Source: Neorhizobium galegae bv. officinalis
GTDB lineage: Bacteria > Pseudomonadota > Alphaproteobacteria > Rhizobiales > Rhizobiaceae
Length of the DNA stretch: 64,000 nt
NCBI GenBank assembly: GCA_000985875.1
Contig: CCRI01000002.1
Coordinates: 372,001-436,000 of the forward strand
Reading direction: 5' to 3'
The notes beneath the pieces were generated by a model that was not told where the DNA came from, ran no database searches, and saw nothing but the letters and a program-made list of their open reading frames with translations. Below, one piece after another: positions 54,884-63,631 of this stretch; the first letter of the stretch is position 1; each line of letters starts with the position of its first letter. The position numbers and the translations under genes are program-made.

Positions 54884-56944
54884 TCATCCCGGCGATCCGT
54901 GCGGAACCAGATGTGAGCCACGAACGACGGTGTTTCGACCATTGTCTTTCGCGCGGTAGAGCGCTTGGTCGGCGTTGCGCAAAAGAGCCTCAGGTTCGGC
55001 CGGCCCCCCTTCAGCCAGTGAGACGGCTCCGACACTGATAGTCGCGACGTGTTTCGGACTGGCTTCGTGTTCGATCGCCAAGCGGAACACGGCCTGTCGA
55101 ATCCGCTCTGCGATTGACGCTGTTCCGATTTCATCGGCATCCGGCAAGAGCACGGCAAATTCTTCCCCGCCATAGCGCGCGACGACGTCACCAGGCCGGC
55201 AGACTGTGTTTTTGATTGCCGCGCCGATCCTCTTCAAGCATTCATCGCCGGCCGGGTGACCATAGCGATCGTTGAAGGATTTGAACCAGTCGACATCGAT
55301 CATGAGCAGCCCGAGGCACTTTTTGTCTCGTCGCGCGCGCCCATACTCGCGTGAAAATGCGTTATCGAAAGACCGCCGGTTGGCCAGGCCGGTCAGTCCG
55401 TCCTGCTCCTCGAGCGCTTGCAAACGCCGATTGGCGTCCTGCAGTTGATCCTCGATGGCCTTTCGAGCCGAGATGTCCCTAAGGGTTCCAATAATGCCTG
55501 ACGGCAGGCCTGTCTGGGGATCCTTGAGCGCCTTGAGTTGCGCCTCCACCCAAATGCAATGTCCGTCACGATGGCGAAAGCGATTGATGATCGAGTGGCG
55601 ATCCACATGGCCGCTCAGCAGCGATTGGAAAGCCAACGTGACAGCCCCCGCGTCCTCCGGATGAACCATGCTGACGGGTTTTATCCCGATCAATTCTTCC
55701 GGGGCGTAGCCAAGAATTTCGCGGCAAGCCGGCGATACATATCGGCGCACCAGGTCGAGATCGAGCTGAAACACCAAATCCGTCCCGTTATCCGCCAGCA
55801 GGCGGTAGCGGGCCTCGCTTTCTTTGAGGCGCTGCTCCGCTGCCAGGCGCTGTTCGATGTCGCGAACAACGACAAGCCGCTGTGGCAATTGCCCCGGCTC
55901 GGCCGCAATTGCCCTCGAAACGCTCTCGACCCAAACGTAACTGCCGTCCTTGTGGCGCATTCGATAGCGGTAAGTCGTCGCTTCATCGTCGATGTAGGCC
56001 CGCCGATCGGCCAGAAAGCCGATGTCGTCGGGATGGATCGCATCCTTGGTCCGGATCTGAAGCATCTCTTCGGGTTCATAGCCCAGAAGCGCTGCGCATA
56101 CTGGAGAGGCATAGGTCCGTTTTCCATCGCGGCCAACAAGAAGAATCATGTCGGTCGAATTATCCGCCAGGAGGCGGTAGCGCGCTTCGCTCTCCTGAAG
56201 GCGCCGCTCGACAGCAACGCGTTCGTCGATGTCGCGACCGACCGAATGAATAGCCGTTACTCGTCCTTCGGCGTCGGTGAGCGCTCTATTCGTCCAAGCC
56301 ATCCATCGCGTTTGGCCATTTGGCAGAACCACCTGATTTTCGCTTTCGACGCTTCGATCGATGCTGCATACTTGCTTCAAGTGCTCCGCTACGGCGGCGC
56401 GGCCCTCGTCGGGGACGAAGTCGAAAAGGCTCCTGCCCACCATTTCGTCAGGCAGCCGGCCATATTGCCGCGCATAGGCATGATTGACGAAGCGCAATTC
56501 GCCCTCCGGGCTGGCGAGCGACACCAGTTCCGACTGGCTCTCGACCAATTCCCGGTAACGCGCCTCGCTCAAGGTCAACTGCCGCTCGGCGGTCTTGAGC
56601 GCGGTCACATCCGTGACGACAGCCAGCGAAACACCGCCCCCCGGGGAATTGTCGTCCAGAACGGCGGACAACAGGACGTCGATCACCCGTCCGTCCTTGC
56701 ACACCATCTGGTACTCGACGTCATCAATGCGACCGGTCCGAAAAAAACCGGGCAACACATCCCTGATCGCATATTCTCGCGATTCCGGAGTCAGGAACTC
56801 GGATGACCGCCTCCCGATAACCTCCTCGCGGAGTAACCGAGCCTCGATAACCAGGCGTCGCTCACCGCGATCAATCGTCCCTCCTTGTTGATCGAATGAA
56901 GCATTGCGGGCGTGACTCTGGTCCGATGCTCGAGCTCGGCCCAC
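54884..56944 (-). CDS. Multi-PAS diguanylate cyclase, N-terminus frameshifted
   Basis: A 686-residue cytosolic sensor. Three complete PAS repeats (each introduced by SEARYREL or SEARYRLL, about 120-480) precede a GGDEF domain that starts LTGLANRRSFDNAF and has the active-site GGEEF with an RPGD inhibitory site five residues before. It should make cyclic di-GMP. The first PAS domain is split: a different frame from a GTG at 56994 encodes its front (AMLHSINKEGRLIAVSDAW, LSRLGYSA) and this frame resumes with EEVIGRRSSEFLTPESREYA. A single missing base near 56829-56832 would restore GYSREEVIGR. It is therefore either a sequencing slip or a mutated gene with a possible internal restart. Confidence 0.8.
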   Translation of the reverse strand: MGRARASDQSHARNASFDQQGGTIDRGERRLVIEARLLREEVIGRRSSEFLTPESREYAIRDVLPGFFRTGRIDDVEYQMVCKDGRVIDVLLSAVLDDNSPGGGVSLAVVTDVTALKTAERQLTLSEARYRELVESQSELVSLASPEGELRFVNHAYARQYGRLPDEMVGRSLFDFVPDEGRAAVAEHLKQVCSIDRSVESENQVVLPNGQTRWMAWTNRALTDAEGRVTAIHSVGRDIDERVAVERRLQESEARYRLLADNSTDMILLVGRDGKRTYASPVCAALLGYEPEEMLQIRTKDAIHPDDIGFLADRRAYIDDEATTYRYRMRHKDGSYVWVESVSRAIAAEPGQLPQRLVVVRDIEQRLAAEQRLKESEARYRLLADNGTDLVFQLDLDLVRRYVSPACREILGYAPEELIGIKPVSMVHPEDAGAVTLAFQSLLSGHVDRHSIINRFRHRDGHCIWVEAQLKALKDPQTGLPSGIIGTLRDISARKAIEDQLQDANRRLQALEEQDGLTGLANRRSFDNAFSREYGRARRDKKCLGLLMIDVDWFKSFNDRYGHPAGDECLKRIGAAIKNTVCRPGDVVARYGGEEFAVLLPDADEIGTASIAERIRQAVFRLAIEHEASPKHVATISVGAVSLAEGGPAEPEALLRNADQALYRAKDNGRNTVVRGSHLVPHGSPG

Positions 56945-57013
56945 AGTCTCACGCTACGATGAGTTTCGATTTCATTTGGGAGGGCGTGGGTCACTCAGAA
57001 CCGATCTACTCTG

Positions 57014-57301
57014 ATGGAAGTTGGAACCGGGAATTCGTCAACATTGATCCACCGCACGCTCGTAAGGAACGATCAACTCGATCGCAGATTACGATATCCG
57101 ACATCTTACTGGTGGCGACTTATCAAAACATTAACCTGCGGAGAATCCCACTTCGACCCCAATGGAATCGCCAAGGGGTACGGTGTCGATCGGCTGACGG
57201 AGGCCGCGCGCGAACACGGTATCGAAGCCGGCCTCTTCGGCGAGCTGCGAGCGCTCGGCACTCAACCTCCCGAAACGGCGGCTGCTGTCCGCGAGCCCTG
57301 A
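57014..57301 (+). pseudogene. ApbE (FAD:protein FMN transferase) fragment
   Basis: From about 57150 this frame reads FDPNGIAKGYGVDRLTEAA then EHGIEAGLFGELRALGTQP, the central block of ApbE that covers the FAD-binding DPxGIAKGY signature. The front 150 residues and the C-terminal third are missing, and the middle is compressed (GLFGELRALG where about two residues are normally inserted). It sits between the damaged cyclase and a metal ATPase gene and has no upstream start with family resemblance. It is a remnant. Confidence 0.6.
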
Positions 57302-57406
57302 AGTGGGCGGCAAATGTTCCTGATCAGGAAGAAGTCGCTCGCCTGCCTCATTGAGGTCGGACTTCCGGTCGATGCGGGTGATCTATATGGATGCGGACCA
57401 CCGGGC

Positions 57407-59284
57407 CTAAAGGGCCTGCGGATGCGAATGGATCAATCCTTCCAAAGCATCGGGCTCGATACGCAAGGCCCGGAGGGCGTTCAGAATGACAGCCACATCG
57501 ATCAGTTCCTGCAGCAGGGCCCCCTGAACGGGCGTCAGATAGCCGAGCGCGGCCGCAATCATTCCGCAGACGGACATTCCGATCCCGGCTATCACGCTTT
57601 CCAGTGCAATACGCCGCGCACGCTTGGCAATTTCGATGCCCGGCAGCAAGCGATCCAGATGATCGACGAGAAGAACGATATCCGCTGCCTCGGCCGACGC
57701 AGCCGAGCCTCGGGCCCCCATGGCAACACCCAGATCAGCGGCAGCAAGCGCGGGCGCATCGTTGACACCATCGCCGACCATCATCACCGGTCCATTTTTT
57801 CGCTCGGTCAGCACCAGAAGAACCTTCTGGTCCGGCGTCAGGTCCGAGCGGACCGCATCCAGCCCCAGACCTTTGGTCACTGTTTCGGCGACCGCCCGTC
57901 GGTCGCCAGTCGCCAACAAAATGCGGTTGACGCCTAATCGCCGCAAACCGGCAATAAGCTCGGCAGTGCCGGATCGGAGTGTGTCCGCCATGGTAAGATA
58001 GCCGGCGATCCTGTTATCGACGGCAAGGGCAACAACCACGGTTCCCGCGTTCATGATCGGGCTCGCCGCTGCTCTCACGCCGACGGCTGCACTGACGAAT
58101 GCGACCGCTCCCACGACGACCTCCCGACCGGAGATGTTTCCGGCAAGGCCCTCCCCGGGCCGCTCGGCGACGTTTTCAGGGGTTGGCAGTACCAGACCCT
58201 GCCGGCGCGCCGCCGTGACGATCGCTTGGGCCATCGGGTGTTTCGACGCCTGTTCCAGAGCGGCCGCGAAGTATAAGACCTCGCTGGCCGACATTCCGTC
58301 GTGTGTTTCGATAGAAACGATCTGAGGGCGTCCGTCCGTGAGCGTACCGGTCTTGTCGAGGATCAAGGTGCTGATCCGCGCCAAAACCTCCAACGGCTTT
58401 GCTCCTTTGATGAGAATGCCAAAGTGTGCCGCCCTGGAGAGACCTGCCACCAGGGCCACCGGAACGGCAAGGATCAGCGGGCAAGGTGTCGCGACAACCA
58501 AAACAGCCACCGCACGAATAGGGTCGCCGGTGAGCCACCATGCCGCTGTTGACAATGCAATGGTGACGGCCAGAAACAGCAGGGAGTACCGATCGGCCAA
58601 CCGGCTCATCGGCGCCTTGGAGGCCTGGGCGGCCTCAACCAGCCGAACGATGCCGGCATAGGTGCTGTCGGCTGCACGATGCCGGACCCGCAGATCAAAG
58701 GCATCTCCTGCGTTGGTCGATCCGCTCATTGCTTCTTGACCGCGATCCAGTCGCACGGGCATGGATTCTCCCGTGAGAGCGGATTTGTCGAGGATCGCCC
58801 GCTGGCTTTCGATGTCGCCGTCTGCCGGCACGACCGCACCCTGGTGTATCAAAAGCAGATCGCCCGGTTTGATATCCTCGAGGGTGACGTCCTCGAGCCT
58901 CCCGTTGGCATAACGCGTGGCGAATCTCGGTACCCGCGACAGTAGCGCGCTCATTTCCCGCCTGGCCCGCCCTTCAGCGAAACTTTCCAGAAATGTACCG
59001 CCGGAGTACATCACGGCGACCACCGATGCGGCGAGCGTCTCGCCAAACAGGAGTGCCGCTGACATCGAAAGCGCGGCCACGATGTCCAGTCCAACCTCGC
59101 CCCGCCAGAGGCTGCGCAGAATTTCGGAGACCAAAACGGCAAGAACGGGGACGACACCCATTTGCCAGGCGCGCTCAGCCGCATCCGGCCTGTCCATGAG
59201 ATGGAAAAGAAGTCCGAGTGCGAGACCCAGCGCGGCCAATACGAGCAGGGCGGATTTGAATCGGTCCGAGTTTGTATAAGCCAT
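57407..59284 (-). CDS. P1B-type heavy-metal-translocating ATPase, TPC motif
   Basis: A 625-residue P-type ATPase. Key parts are TGES (171-174, actuator), ATPCPLILAVP with TPC at 266-268 in the membrane metal site, LILDKTGTLTDGRP with phosphorylated Asp310, KHPMAQAIV carrying the HP motif, and MVGDGVNDAPALA. There is no N-terminal HMA or other soluble metal-binding domain. A TPC instead of CPC or SPC motif is associated with P1B-5-like pumps (nickel/iron), but those usually have a C-terminal hemerythrin domain that is absent here, so the exported metal is uncertain. The start at 59284 is an ATG preceded by GGCGATGAACACGAACC with weak ribosome site. Confidence 0.85.
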   Translation of the reverse strand: MAYTNSDRFKSALLVLAALGLALGLLFHLMDRPDAAERAWQMGVVPVLAVLVSEILRSLWRGEVGLDIVAALSMSAALLFGETLAASVVAVMYSGGTFLESFAEGRARREMSALLSRVPRFATRYANGRLEDVTLEDIKPGDLLLIHQGAVVPADGDIESQRAILDKSALTGESMPVRLDRGQEAMSGSTNAGDAFDLRVRHRAADSTYAGIVRLVEAAQASKAPMSRLADRYSLLFLAVTIALSTAAWWLTGDPIRAVAVLVVATPCPLILAVPVALVAGLSRAAHFGILIKGAKPLEVLARISTLILDKTGTLTDGRPQIVSIETHDGMSASEVLYFAAALEQASKHPMAQAIVTAARRQGLVLPTPENVAERPGEGLAGNISGREVVVGAVAFVSAAVGVRAAASPIMNAGTVVVALAVDNRIAGYLTMADTLRSGTAELIAGLRRLGVNRILLATGDRRAVAETVTKGLGLDAVRSDLTPDQKVLLVLTERKNGPVMMVGDGVNDAPALAAADLGVAMGARGSAASAEAADIVLLVDHLDRLLPGIEIAKRARRIALESVIAGIGMSVCGMIAAALGYLTPVQGALLQELIDVAVILNALRALRIEPDALEGLIHSHPQAL

Positions 59285-59408
59285 GGTTCGTGTTCATCGC
59301 CGTTTGAGGCAACCCCATGCCGAATTTGGGATCCAGTATTCGCAGGGTTGAATTCTGGCAAAGAGGACTGCTATCGGGACATCGTTACCATGTCTCGCTG
59401 GAGTGGCC

Positions 59409-59762
59409 TTGACGCGCATCAAGCAGACGGAGCGACGCCGAGGAGCCGCAAAACTAGTCTCCGCTCGATACTCGGGATTTTTCTACGGGCGAGGCGAAGC
59501 CTATCGCGAGCAGTATCCGGAAATTACCGGCTGTGCGCCGCACGACCCTCTGGCGGTCGTCGTCACGCCCGCCCCCGGCCTCGTTACAGTCGAGTCCATG
59601 CAGGTGGATGTCGAATGCGCCGCGAGCTTTCGCGCGGTCAGGTGATCCCGGATCGCCGCAAGACCGGGACCACCACTCCTAATGTAAACGTTTGCATCGA
59701 CGTCGATGTCGAGTTCTTCATGAACGGCTTTGGCCAGACGCTCTGCAAATTCCACCGGGACC
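59409..59762 (+). pseudogene. Frameshifted C-terminal fragment of a nucleoside hydrolase
   Basis: One frame carries GEAYREQYPEITGCAPHDPL, AVVVTPAPGLV and MQVDVEC, the C-terminal metal-site segment (HDP) of inosine-uridine nucleoside hydrolases. Near 59620-59623 the match moves by one base into another frame: ELSRGQVIPDRRKTGTTTPN, VNVCIDVDVEFF, which is the normal ending (DRRxxxGxxPNVxVxxxVD). The front two thirds of the gene are missing. It is not part of the intact hydrolase gene at 7664, which has different sequence here. It is a decayed copy. Confidence 0.65.
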
Positions 59763-59777
59763 GCCCACAGTCATCCC

Positions 59778-60752
59778 TCAGACATGGCCGGCAATCGGCT
59801 TCGGCAGATAGTCCCGCTCGAGATCCGCCACATCCTCGGGGCTGAGGTTGATCTCCAGCGCCCTGACAGCATCCTCGAACTGCGCCGGCTTGGAGATGCC
59901 GACGATCGGTGCCGTCACCGACGGACGGCTCGCGACCCAGGCATAGGCGACCTGCGCCATCGGCCTATCGTGTCGCTCGGCGACTGCCTTGAGGGCGCCA
60001 ATCACCGCGTCGTCGGCGGCCTTGGTCCGGTCGTAGAGCGACCGAGCCGTGTTGTCAGTCTGCCCGCGGGTCGTCTCGCCGTCAGCCCGACCTGCCAGCC
60101 GGCCACGGGCAAGCGGACTCCAGGGCACGACGCCCACGCCTTCGCTCATGCAGAGCGGCAGCATTTCGCGCTCTTCTTCACGATAGATGAGGTTGTAGTG
60201 CGGCTGCATCGAAACGAACGGCGCCCAACCATTCTGCCTCTGCATCCCGATCGCCTTCATGAACTGCCACGCATGCATGGAGGAGGCGCCGAGGTAACGC
60301 ACCTTGCCGGCGCGCACCACATCGTTCAAGGCCTCCAGCGTCTCCTCCAATGGCGTGCCGTAGTCGAACCGGTGCAACTGGTAGAGGTCGATATAGTCGG
60401 TACCGAGGCGCTTCAGGCTGCCGTCGACCGCGTCGAGGATATGCTTGCGTGACAGGCTGCGGTCGTTGATGTCGCTGCTCATCGGATGGAAAAGCTTGGT
60501 GGCGATCACAAGCTTGTGGCGGGGAACGAGGTCCAGCAACACCTTGCCGGTGATCTCCTCGCTCTTGCCGAGCGAATACATGTCCGCCGTGTCGAAAAAG
60601 TTGATGCCGAGATCGACCGCCTGCCGGAGGATCTTGGCACTGTCTTCGAAATCCAGCACCCAAGGCGCCCATTCGCTCGATCCGAAGGTCATGCAGCCGA
60701 GCGCGAGACGCGAAACCTTCAGGCCAGTCCGACCAAGATTGACATAATCCAT
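59778..60752 (-). CDS. Aldo/keto reductase family protein
   Basis: A 324-residue NADPH-dependent oxidoreductase. The catalytic set is Asp/Tyr in FFDTADMYSLGKSEE, Lys in LVIATKLFHP and His in DYIDLYQLHRFD; the cofactor-binding end is SVTAPIVGISKPAQ and similar. Full family length, similar to YajO/Gfo-type ketoreductases. It starts divergent from a GntR regulator gene (180-base gap). The sequence GTGTATCAA occurs just before its start and again before the regulator gene, pointing to a shared operator. The substrate is unknown. Confidence 0.88.
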   Translation of the reverse strand: MDYVNLGRTGLKVSRLALGCMTFGSSEWAPWVLDFEDSAKILRQAVDLGINFFDTADMYSLGKSEEITGKVLLDLVPRHKLVIATKLFHPMSSDINDRSLSRKHILDAVDGSLKRLGTDYIDLYQLHRFDYGTPLEETLEALNDVVRAGKVRYLGASSMHAWQFMKAIGMQRQNGWAPFVSMQPHYNLIYREEEREMLPLCMSEGVGVVPWSPLARGRLAGRADGETTRGQTDNTARSLYDRTKAADDAVIGALKAVAERHDRPMAQVAYAWVASRPSVTAPIVGISKPAQFEDAVRALEINLSPEDVADLERDYLPKPIAGHV

Positions 60753-60908
60753 TGATACACCTCGCCTTCAAGAAGCGCCACCTGCCGCGCGGCCGGCTTG
60801 GAAAAAGCCATATAATTGGAATCTTTCAAGGCATTCAATCGCCTTGCTGTTGAAATATGCAAATTTTTATCAGGGGGATTGTCATCCTCGCATCTCGTGT
60901 TACGGTTC

Positions 60909-60930
60909 GTGTATCAAACGAGTAATACAC
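60909..60930. promoter_or_regulatory. Inverted repeat just upstream of the GntR gene
   Basis: GTGTAT and ATACAC arms with a 10-base spacer end two bases before the GntR start at 60933. GTGTATCAA also occurs on the minus strand right before the divergent aldo/keto reductase start (about 60752-60760). This suggests autorepression and coregulation of both genes by the GntR protein. Confidence 0.45.
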
Positions 60931-60932
60931 AT

Positions 60933-61970
60933 ATGTTCACCATCGACGCCTCCAGCATCGACCGCTCCCTCCCGGTTCCGGTCGGCAAACAGCTCTACGG
61001 ACTGCTGGCCTACATGCTGTCCTTTGGCGACATGCCGAAGGGCGTGAAACTGCAGTCGGTGCGCCAGCTGGCCGCCGAACTCGACATCGCGCCGATGACG
61101 GTGGCCGAAGTCTACAAGCAGCTTCGGGCCGAAGGGCTGGTGGAGATCCGGGCCGGCCTCGGGGCTTTTACCGCCTATGAGCCAAACCGGCAGATCGGCC
61201 GCGTGGCACCGGCGAACGTGCTGAGCGCGGATATCGACAGCCTGCTCGAAAAGGCGGAACGGCTCGGAATTTCGCCGGTCACGCTCGCCTCCATGGTACA
61301 GGCCCAGGCGCGGCTCAGGAAACCGCGGGTTCATCTGAACATCGTCTTCGTCGGCATCTTCGAGGCGCCGGCGCGCGACTACGTCGAGCAGATCCGCCCG
61401 ACGCTTGCTGCGAACGATGTGATCAGCCTGGTCACAGCCGATCAGGTGCGCGACAGCGCCGAAGTCCGCGAGCAGTGCCGCAATGCCGACCTCGTGCTCA
61501 CCTTCGTGCATCGCGAGGTGGAGATCCGCGGTTTTGTGCCGGAGGCCAACATCCTGGCGATCCGCTTCATCCCGTCGGAGCGGACCCGGCAGTCGCTCGC
61601 ACTTCTCGATCCGCGCACGCGGGTCGCCGCCGTCACGCAGCTCAAGGACTATATCGCCATCATGCGCCCGAGCGTGCGCGAGTTCGCGCCGCATATTTCC
61701 GACATCACCGTCGCATGGTCCTATGCCGACGATCTCGCCGACATCATCGCCCGTTGTGATGTCGTCATTTTCGCCTCCGGCGCCGACCATGTCGCCGATC
61801 TCGCCGGACCGAACAAACGCTGCTTCGAATACCGCCATTCGCCCGATCCCGGCGTGCTTGAGAACCTTCTTGCACCGGCACTTGCCGAACTGCGCCACAA
61901 CAAGATCACGGACGGCGAAGCGCCGGCCAGGGTTTCCGAACTCGCGTCGCGGAGGACCAAGACCCGCTGA
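60933..61970 (+). CDS. GntR-family regulator with unassigned C-terminal domain
   Basis: A 345-residue regulator. Residues 10-85 form the winged helix: VGKQLYGLLAYMLSFGDMPKG and SVRQLAAELDIAPMTVAEVYKQLRAEGLVEIRAG, as in YtrA/YhcF-type members. The remainder (about 130-345) has alternating strands and helices such as LNIVFVGIFEAPARDYVEQI and DLVLTFVHREVEIRGFVP; it is not FCD or UTRA, and I do not recognise the family. The upstream frame is open, but ATG at 60933 fits the domain start; there is no strong ribosome site. It is 45 bases before the solute-binding protein gene. Confidence 0.82.
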   Translation: MFTIDASSIDRSLPVPVGKQLYGLLAYMLSFGDMPKGVKLQSVRQLAAELDIAPMTVAEVYKQLRAEGLVEIRAGLGAFTAYEPNRQIGRVAPANVLSADIDSLLEKAERLGISPVTLASMVQAQARLRKPRVHLNIVFVGIFEAPARDYVEQIRPTLAANDVISLVTADQVRDSAEVREQCRNADLVLTFVHREVEIRGFVPEANILAIRFIPSERTRQSLALLDPRTRVAAVTQLKDYIAIMRPSVREFAPHISDITVAWSYADDLADIIARCDVVIFASGADHVADLAGPNKRCFEYRHSPDPGVLENLLAPALAELRHNKITDGEAPARVSELASRRTKTR

Positions 61971-62015
61971 TACGAGCAACGCTTTGAATGAACCAAACCA
62001 ATAAGGGGAACAGAC

Positions 62016-63551
62016 ATGAGCAAAGCACTATCGATCACAGCCGCGTTCCTGCTTGCAGGACTTTCCTTCACCGCCCTTTCGTCCGCGCAAGCCGCGACCG
62101 TCACCATCGGGACAGACGTCGATGCCGGCACGCTGGACCCGCGCCTTTCGCGCGACACGACCGCTTACCGCGTGATCGACCTCATCTATTCCGGCCTGGT
62201 CCACACGACACCAAGCCTGGAAGCGAAACCGGATCTCGCCGAAAGCTGGGAAACCCCCAATCCGACGACCTGGATCTTCAAGCTCCGCCCGAACCTCAAG
62301 TTCTCGGACGGCAGCCCGCTGACAGCGGCTGACGTCGTCTTCACCTTCAACTCGATCCTGAACAAGGATTTCAACGCGCCGATGCGGGCGCTTTATACGC
62401 CGATTTCGGCCGTGGAGGCGGTCGATCCCCAGACGGTGAAATTCACGCTTTCCGCACCTTATGCACCGCTGCTCAGCTATCTCGACATCGGCATCGTTTC
62501 AAAGGCGCTGGTCGAAGCTGGCACGGACATTGCGCTGAAGCCGGTCGGCGCAGGCCCGATGAAATTCGCCTCCTGGACACGCGGCAGCGCCATCCAGCTC
62601 GAGCCCAATCCGAATTACTGGGGCGAGAAGCCGAAGGTGGACAAGGTCACCATCAAGATCATCGGTGACGGCTCGGCCCGCGCCCAGGCCTTCGAAGCCG
62701 GCGACCTCGACATTATCCAGTCGCCGCTGGCACCGCAGGACATAAAGCGGCTGCAGGCGGACAAGCGCTTCGGCGCCGTCGTTCAGCCGGGCCTCGGCGT
62801 GACTTACATCAACTTCAACACCAAGGATCCGCTGCTCTCGAGCCCGAAGATGCGGCAGGCCTTCTCGATGCTGATCGACCAGAAGACCATCGTTAACGAC
62901 ATCTACCAGGGTGTCGATGCAGTGGCTTCCTCGATCGTCCTTCCCTCATCCTGGGCCTATTCGAAGGACATCAAGCAGCCGGTCTTCGACGTCGAGGGTG
63001 CCAAGAAGCTCTTCAAGGAAGAAGGCTGGGCGGACACCAACGGCGACGGCATCCTCGACAAGGGGGGCAAGCCGCTAAGCATCGTTCTGTCCACCCATAG
63101 CGAAGACAGCAACCGCGTCCAGACGGTCGAATTCATGCAGGCGAATTTCCAGGCCGCGGGCGTCGATGCCAAGACGCAGGTCAGCGACTGGCCGTCCTTC
63201 TCCACCAATTACGTGCAGAAGAGCCAGCACCAGATCGCGCTGCTCGGCTGGCTGAACATCGTCGATCCGGACCGTCTCCTGTTCGCCCAGCTGACCACGG
63301 GCGGCTCGACCAACTGGGGCGGATATTCCAATCCGGCAGTCGATGATCTCCTGAAGCAGGGCCGTTCGGCAACCACCCAGGCGGACCGCACCGCAGCCTA
63401 CCAGAAGGTCGCAACGCTGCTGGCGAGCGACCTGCCCTACTACATCGTCTCCTACCAGGGCTACCAGCTCTTCTACTCGAAGAAACTGCCCTTCGAGGTG
63501 CAGGCGACCTCGCGCGGCAACATGCGCGGCATGATCGGCCTCAAGGACTGA
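62016..63551 (+). CDS. Family 5 ABC solute-binding protein (peptide/nickel type)
   Basis: A 511-residue exported binding protein: signal peptide MSKALSITAAFLLAGLSFTA to about SSAQA, then VTIGTDVDAGTLDPRLSRDT, FSDGSPLTAADVVFTFN, PVGAGPMKFASWTRG and NPNYWGEKPKVDKVT, and a repeated NTKDPLLSSPKMRQAFSMLID. Good AAGGGG ribosome site. The permease and ATPase genes of this system are not in the window and may follow the M24 peptidase gene. Ligands of this class include di- and oligopeptides, and the adjoining Xaa-Pro-type peptidase fits a peptide or amide substrate. Confidence 0.9.
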   Translation: MSKALSITAAFLLAGLSFTALSSAQAATVTIGTDVDAGTLDPRLSRDTTAYRVIDLIYSGLVHTTPSLEAKPDLAESWETPNPTTWIFKLRPNLKFSDGSPLTAADVVFTFNSILNKDFNAPMRALYTPISAVEAVDPQTVKFTLSAPYAPLLSYLDIGIVSKALVEAGTDIALKPVGAGPMKFASWTRGSAIQLEPNPNYWGEKPKVDKVTIKIIGDGSARAQAFEAGDLDIIQSPLAPQDIKRLQADKRFGAVVQPGLGVTYINFNTKDPLLSSPKMRQAFSMLIDQKTIVNDIYQGVDAVASSIVLPSSWAYSKDIKQPVFDVEGAKKLFKEEGWADTNGDGILDKGGKPLSIVLSTHSEDSNRVQTVEFMQANFQAAGVDAKTQVSDWPSFSTNYVQKSQHQIALLGWLNIVDPDRLLFAQLTTGGSTNWGGYSNPAVDDLLKQGRSATTQADRTAAYQKVATLLASDLPYYIVSYQGYQLFYSKKLPFEVQATSRGNMRGMIGLKD

Positions 63552-63560
63552 TGCTCAGAT

Positions 63561-63598
63561 CGCGGGCCGGCCAATCCAGTATTGGAGGTCGGCCCGCG
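63561..63598. terminator. Strong intercistronic stem-loop after the binding-protein gene
   Basis: CGCGGGCCG and CGGCCCGCG form a perfect 9-bp outer stem, with an inner CCAAT/ATTGG stem around CCAGT. It lies 9 bases after the stop codon and before the peptidase gene, without a T-run. In ABC operons such hairpins typically stabilise the binding-protein mRNA and reduce readthrough, giving excess binding protein; that role is inferred here. Confidence 0.6.
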
Positions 63599-63631
63599 CC
63601 ATAGCCGAAATTGTAGTTCCAGGGTGACCCG

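Noticed and set aside
59501-59755. Minus-strand 84-codon frame beginning MEFAERLAKAVHEELD
   Set aside because: It is antisense to the nucleoside hydrolase remnant, which explains the same bases better on the plus strand.
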